A stretch of DNA of 64,000 bases, from positions 2,188,501-2,252,500 of the forward strand of contig NZ_CP145905.1 of the NCBI RefSeq assembly GCF_036894955.1, in the 5' to 3' direction. Position numbers and translations under genes: made by a program. Of this stretch, positions 59,914 to 64,000 are shown one piece after another. Origin of the DNA: Paenibacillus sp. KS-LC4 (GTDB lineage: Bacteria > Bacillota > Bacilli > Paenibacillales > Paenibacillaceae). Numbering within the stretch: the first letter of the stretch is position 1; every line of letters begins with the position of its first letter. Under the pieces are notes generated by a model, which searched no databases, was not told where the DNA came from, and worked only from the letters and a program-made list of their open reading frames with translations.

Positions 59914-61278
59914 ATGTCTAATCATCAAAGTATTTTCAGCCCGCGCTATTTTGCATTGACTATAGGTATTATCCTGTCTGTGATGGCGGTTGGATTCGAA
60001 GGTCTCTCGGTAACGACGATTGCTCCTTCCATCGCTGGGGACTTAAACGGCATTGACCTTTTTGGCTGGATATTCAGTACATATCTGCTTGCGCAGATTA
60101 TTGGCACCTTGGTCGTTGGTCGTATCATTGATAGAAAAGGGCCGGCAGCACCGTTCACTTACGCCCTTATTTTGTTTATCGTCGGGCTGATCGCTGCCGC
60201 GACAGCAAGCGATATGTATATGATGATTTTGGCGCGTGCCATGCAGGGCCTGGGTGCCGGTGCAATGATGACTTGTGTTTATACGGCAATATCTTTAAGT
60301 TATCCCGATGAATTGCGTGCGAAAATACTTGGAGCATTCGGTACTGCCTATGTTCTTCCATCTATGCTCGGTCCATACGTCGCCGGCCTTATCGCAGACC
60401 AGTGGTCTTGGCGGTTTGTTTTCTGGGGAATATTACCGATCCTGATTGTTTCAGCATTGCTTAGTCTGCCTGCTTTTAGGAAGCTGAAAACACAGGGAAC
60501 ACAAGGGGACAACGGGGCCGCAGCTACATGGATGGCGTTGCTATTAACGATCGGTACGGGGATTCTCTTAGTGGGTCTTAGCAAGCTGCCGACCATTACA
60601 GGGTTTGTTTTAACGCTTATCGGCTTAGTGCTGATGGTATATCCACTGCGCAAACTGCTCCCCAAGGGAACGCTTGCTATGAGAAGAGGAATGCCGGCTA
60701 TTCTAGCATCACGTGGTCTGTTCTTCGCTGCCTATGCAAGTACACAGAATTTCTTGGTATTAGCTTTAATAAATGTGAAGGGTATTACGCCTTCTCAAGC
60801 AGGATTAATTGTAGCGAGCGCAGCACTGAGTTGGTGTGTGATTGCTTATTTGCAGGGACGTTGGGACTCGGCAGACCAGGGGCGTGGACGTCATACAAGA
60901 ATTATTCTAGGTGTGCTGCTGCTTGCAATTGGGATTGCCTTCGTATTTTGGGTGCCGGTTGTAACCGTTACCGTAGCGGTGATTGGACAAATCATAGCGG
61001 GAATCGGAATTGGCTTGGCGCATCCGATTAGCGGCGTTGTAGCCTTTTCCCAAACAGGCGAAGAAGGGGTTGGCAAAACCTCGGCCAATCTACAATTTGC
61101 AGATTCCTTTACACCGGGCGTCGTGATCGGGATAGGCGGTTCCATGCTTGTCGTCTGTCAAGCTGCCAGGATGTCAATGCAAGCTGCATTGACGGTAACA
61201 ATGGGTTTTCATCTCTTGTTAATCGTTATGAGTTTATTGGCCAGCACGCGGATTACCCCAGCAACCAAAAGCAAATAG
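59914..61278 (+). CDS. Major facilitator superfamily multidrug exporter (DHA-type)
   Basis: 454 residues from ATG 59914 after TTGGAGG; the longer upstream frame runs through the promoter and is not used. About fourteen hydrophobic segments. Motif region GRIIDRKGPAAPFTYA in loop 2-3, RAMQGLGAGAMMTCVYTAIS with the antiporter glycines in segment 5, and DQWSWRFVFWGILPI. Probably exports a drug or metabolite recognised by the divergent regulator. Confidence 0.88.
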   Translation: MSNHQSIFSPRYFALTIGIILSVMAVGFEGLSVTTIAPSIAGDLNGIDLFGWIFSTYLLAQIIGTLVVGRIIDRKGPAAPFTYALILFIVGLIAAATASDMYMMILARAMQGLGAGAMMTCVYTAISLSYPDELRAKILGAFGTAYVLPSMLGPYVAGLIADQWSWRFVFWGILPILIVSALLSLPAFRKLKTQGTQGDNGAAATWMALLLTIGTGILLVGLSKLPTITGFVLTLIGLVLMVYPLRKLLPKGTLAMRRGMPAILASRGLFFAAYASTQNFLVLALINVKGITPSQAGLIVASAALSWCVIAYLQGRWDSADQGRGRHTRIILGVLLLAIGIAFVFWVPVVTVTVAVIGQIIAGIGIGLAHPISGVVAFSQTGEEGVGKTSANLQFADSFTPGVVIGIGGSMLVVCQAARMSMQAALTVTMGFHLLLIVMSLLASTRITPATKSK

Positions 61279-61488
61279 AGCAAGCCTGCAAACTTTAGGC
61301 TTGAAAAACAAATAAACGGAAGTATTTTGCCAATACTGTCTATAGCGCTGTATCTTTACACAAATAGTAGATGAAGATTGCAAACTAAAAAAACGGCTGA
61401 AAAAAATCCGATATCTAGGAAATGAATAAATTAATTGAAACTCACGATAATAGTCAAGAACGCTTATCTATTGATTGGGGGTTAAATC

Positions 61489-61671
61489 ATGCTCGATAGC
61501 CTCGAGAGTAATTATGATTGCGCAAATGCGGGAGATGATCTGCATCAACTCAAAGCGGAGCTCGAATCGCTTCGTGAACAGCAAGCAGAAGACAAAGAAA
61601 CACAGGAATCGATCAACCGACTTGAAAATCAAATCTCGTTCATAATGAACAAATGTGATATCAACCACTAG
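61489..61671 (+). CDS. Small coiled-coil protein of unknown function
   Basis: 60 residues, acidic, with a heptad pattern through LHQLKAELESLREQQAEDKE and SINRLENQISF. Ribosome site GGGGG lies 10 bases before ATG 61489 and a strong terminator follows, which supports a real gene. Two cysteines. Not recognised. The 210 bp before it show a non-T-tailed hairpin (61281-61302) after the MFS gene and otherwise nothing. Confidence 0.55.
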   Translation: MLDSLESNYDCANAGDDLHQLKAELESLREQQAEDKETQESINRLENQISFIMNKCDINH

Positions 61672-61691
61672 TCTTATTTTGTATAAACAAT

Positions 61692-61738
61692 GAATCCCCT
61701 GCTTCACCACTTAATCGGGTGAAGCAGGGGATTCGTTG
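61692..61738 (+). terminator. Terminator after the 60-codon gene
   Basis: GAATCCCCTGCTTCACC (61692-61708) pairs perfectly with GGTGAAGCAGGGGATTC (61718-61734), followed by GTTGTTT. From 61739 to 62023 I see only a weak 66-codon open frame (61745-61942) with no ribosome site. Confidence 0.8.
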
Positions 61739-62023
61739 TTTCAAATGAGTAATCATTATTATTCGTTACCCCCGATCTATATACGGACAGTGCATCGGCG
61801 AGTGGCTGGCGTGTTTGAAGTGAAAAATGGCAGTAGCCTCAAATTAACGGCTAACGACAAACAACTAGAAGGTGCCCAAATGCTAAATACCTGTATGCGC
61901 CTTTCTTTCTTGGTTAGCGGATTGAAACACAATTTTAGCTGAAGTTATATTAAAAAGGATGCATGAAAAGAAAATATTGGGACAAGTTAAAATTGAGCTT
62001 TATTGAAGAGAGGATGGACTAGC

Positions 62024-63676
62024 GTGTGGTCTATTATAATAACGCACCTCCCTAACTGGAAAGTATGTGTACAGGCTGTTCTAAGCTTGGTTATTGCCCT
62101 TGTTCTTTATTATGTGAATAAATATTTTCGGTCATTAGTTGAGAAAAAAAATGCTCCTGCCCAAAAAGCAAGAAGGGGCGAGCGGCCAGCCGAGCAAGCG
62201 CATCTATCTGACGAATATGAAGAAAATTTGCATGCAATCAAACAAGCCATTAGCAGTAATAGCGATGTCCATTTTCGTGAATTTCAGGTAGCGGAACTTC
62301 AGGCCCGGGCTATGCTCATTTATGTAGATGGGATGCAGGATGAAGAAATGATCAGCAAATATGTAATGAAAATTTTGATGGAAGATGTTAAGCAGGATAT
62401 GACGGACGGAAGTGTTTTATTTAATCCGTTAGAATTTTCCGCTTATTTTCAAAATAAAGTGCTCCCGGTTTGTGAAACCTATGAGGCTAAAGAGCTTCAT
62501 GGTTTAAATCAATCCATCCTGATCGGTTTTACAGCCTTGCTTATTGAAGGCGTGCCTCACGCCCTGCTTATTGGCACGTCAGGCATGAAGACAAGGGCAA
62601 TCAGTGAACCAAGCTCTGAAGCGTTGCTTCGAGGTCCTCGTATCGGATTTACCGAGGTGCTAAGTGAAAATACATCGATGCTGCGCAGACAAGGCTACAG
62701 TGAGGATTTGGAAATAAATATGTATGAGGTAGGAGCGCGAATTAAAAGAAAACTGGTTATTGCTTACATGAAGGAAATTGTGAATCCAGATTTGCTTCAG
62801 GAGGTAAGAGATCGAGTTGGAAAAATCAATATGGATTTCATCGCGGAATCCGGTTATGTGGAGCAATTCATTGAAGACGATTACTTGAGCCCGTTTCAGC
62901 AAGCTCAAAATACAGAGCGACCGGATCGAGTTATTAGCGGATTATTGGAAGGCAGGATCGCTATTTTATTGGATGGTACTCCCTTTGCTCTAATTGTACC
63001 GACAACGTTCAGCATGCTGCTGCAATCGCCTGAGGATTATTATGATCGCTGGCTGCCAGGGACTTTACTCCGTATGCTGCGATTTTTCGCCGCGTTTTTG
63101 GCGCTTATGTCACCGGCTTTGTATATTTCGTTTATTTCCTTTCATCCGGGCTTAATCCCAACAGAGCTTGCCGTTACGATCATTGAAACGAGGCAGGGTG
63201 TCCCCTTTCCTTCATTAATAGAAGTGATGATCCTAGAAATATCAATTGAAATATTGCGTGAGGCGGGCATTCGACTGCCTAAGCCGATTGGACCGGCAAT
63301 GGGCATTGTGGGCGGTTTGATTATTGGCGAGGCTGCTGTGCAGGCGGGTATTGTCAGTCCCTTTTTGGTCATCGTAGTTGCTGTGACCGCTATATCCTCT
63401 TTTTCAATACCGGTATACAGCGCAGGCATTACGTTGCGGATTTTACGCTTTGTAGGCATGCTGTGCGCGGCAGTGCTGGGGATGTTTGGAACCATTTTGT
63501 TTATCTTGTTTATTTGCGGCCATATAAGCAAGCTGAAAAGCTTTGGAGTTCCTTATGTGACACCAATCTCTCCGTTTCGCTTTAACGATTGGAAGGATTT
63601 GTTTCTGCGCACGCCGCTGCCATTCATGACAAAACGACCGGATATGATGAAAACGCAAGACAAGAAGCGAAGATAG
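62024..63676 (+). CDS. Spore germination protein, GerA subunit family
   Basis: Membrane subunit A of a nutrient germinant receptor in the inner spore membrane. GTG 62024, spaced from AGAGGATGG, gives 550 residues; a TTG at 62003 is less good. One N-terminal hydrophobic segment precedes a Lys/Glu-rich stretch and the NTD (VHFREFQVAELQARAMLIYVDG, LEGRIAILLDGTPFALIVPT), then five membrane segments (MSPALYISFISFHPGLIPTELA, PIGPAMGIVGGLIIGEAAVQAG) and a basic tail. An N-terminal membrane segment is uncommon for GerA subunits. It is followed by gerB after 26 bp. Confidence 0.92.
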   Translation: MWSIIITHLPNWKVCVQAVLSLVIALVLYYVNKYFRSLVEKKNAPAQKARRGERPAEQAHLSDEYEENLHAIKQAISSNSDVHFREFQVAELQARAMLIYVDGMQDEEMISKYVMKILMEDVKQDMTDGSVLFNPLEFSAYFQNKVLPVCETYEAKELHGLNQSILIGFTALLIEGVPHALLIGTSGMKTRAISEPSSEALLRGPRIGFTEVLSENTSMLRRQGYSEDLEINMYEVGARIKRKLVIAYMKEIVNPDLLQEVRDRVGKINMDFIAESGYVEQFIEDDYLSPFQQAQNTERPDRVISGLLEGRIAILLDGTPFALIVPTTFSMLLQSPEDYYDRWLPGTLLRMLRFFAAFLALMSPALYISFISFHPGLIPTELAVTIIETRQGVPFPSLIEVMILEISIEILREAGIRLPKPIGPAMGIVGGLIIGEAAVQAGIVSPFLVIVVAVTAISSFSIPVYSAGITLRILRFVGMLCAAVLGMFGTILFILFICGHISKLKSFGVPYVTPISPFRFNDWKDLFLRTPLPFMTKRPDMMKTQDKKRR

Positions 63677-63702
63677 GAACGGCTTAGAGAGGAGGAGCAA
63701 AT

Positions 63703-64000
63703 GTGTTTCTGCGCAGCGACGATAAAATCACGACAACCCAAACGTCGATCTTCATAACAGATTCCGTACTGGGAGCAGGCATCCTGACCTTGCCCCGAGG
63801 TGTAGTCGAGGCTACTCAAACACCGGACGCTTGGCTGTCTGTGCTGTTAGGCGGCTTTATCGTCATTTTGTTAATAATGGTCATGGTGAAATTAAGCCAG
63901 CAATTTCCTCAGCATACGGTGTATCAATACGCCAAAAAAATTGTGGGCACTATACCTGGCGGAGTTTTAGGTGTTTGTTTAATTTGTTATTACATTATTA
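63703..64000 (+). CDS. Spore germination permease, GerB subunit family (3' end outside window)
   Basis: GTG 63703 follows GAGGAGG by 5-6 bases; the ATG at 63701 is in another frame. The 99 visible codons encode LRSDDKITTTQTSIFITDSV, then GAGILTLPRGVVEATQTPD and the first three membrane segments (VLLGGFIVILLIMVMVKL; GVLGVCLICYYII), the amino-acid/polyamine/organocation-type permease of germinant receptors that binds the nutrient. A GerC lipoprotein gene would be expected beyond the window. Confidence 0.88.
   Translation, partial: MFLRSDDKITTTQTSIFITDSVLGAGILTLPRGVVEATQTPDAWLSVLLGGFIVILLIMVMVKLSQQFPQHTVYQYAKKIVGTIPGGVLGVCLICYYII

Noticed and set aside
61745..61942. 66-codon ORF before gerA
   Set aside because: It begins at the edge of a terminator, has no ribosome site and no recognisable pattern.

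Overview
The window looks like a chromosomal segment of a spore-forming Bacillota, most likely Paenibacillus. The sequence support is a GerA/GerB germination pair (right edge), a CotD-like coat protein, two LplB/YtcP-type sugar importers without their own ATPase, YesM/YesN-type and AraC regulators fused to membrane sensors, many pectin or hemicellulose genes, and frequent GTG/TTG starts with strong GGAGG ribosome sites. I saw no rRNA or tRNA gene, transposase, phage module or CRISPR array.

Layout. 1-9 kb: tail of a methyltransferase, a thymidine kinase with an unusual P-loop, the class Ib ribonucleotide reductase genes nrdI-nrdE-nrdF behind two NrdR-type boxes 31 bp apart, a GNAT enzyme, a GyrI-like protein, and a PhzF / DUF2164 / HAD run. 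9-23.5 kb: a GC-rich rhamnogalacturonan/galactan utilisation region. It holds a GH42 beta-galactosidase (divergent), two sugar permeases with a lipoprotein binding protein, a membrane-sensor AraC regulator, and a tight operon of YetA/PcRGLX-like protein, YesU-like protein, NodB-type deacetylase and a DxDxDG beta-propeller protein, closed by a strong terminator. 23.6-33.7 kb: housekeeping and accessory genes, including a diguanylate cyclase, a GT4 glycosyltransferase, two membrane transporters, two xanthine phosphoribosyltransferase paralogues 0.7 kb apart, an Rrf2 regulator, and a tiny protein made of 16 TGGNR pentapeptides. 33.8-40.4 kb: a secreted GH12 glucanase, an OmpR-type two-component system, a second Rrf2 regulator, a secreted PL10 pectate lyase and an EamA transporter.

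40.5-50 kb: a complete opine-metallophore locus in the order cntKLMABCDFE (histidine racemase, nicotianamine-like synthase, opine dehydrogenase, five-part ABC importer, MFS exporter). It lies behind a consensus sigma-A promoter whose start region carries a perfect Zur-type palindrome. 50-59 kb: an AT-richer unit of YesM-like kinase, YesN-like regulator, binding protein, two permeases and an ADP-ribosylglycohydrolase-fold enzyme. A 76-bp sequence, 75% identical, is repeated upstream of the kinase gene and upstream of the binding-protein gene, suggesting autoregulation. 59-64 kb: a cysteine-rich HTH regulator divergent from an MFS exporter, a small coiled-coil protein, and the start of a ger operon.

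The least explained structures are a roughly 95-bp double-hairpin repeat present three times (two tandem copies near 1.4-1.6 kb, one inverted copy at 33.7 kb), with compensatory base changes in its stems; the TGGNR-repeat gene; and the ADP-ribosylglycohydrolase tied to a sugar importer and its own two-component system. Coordinates of starts were chosen by ribosome-binding-site spacing and family alignment from memory; no database search was possible.
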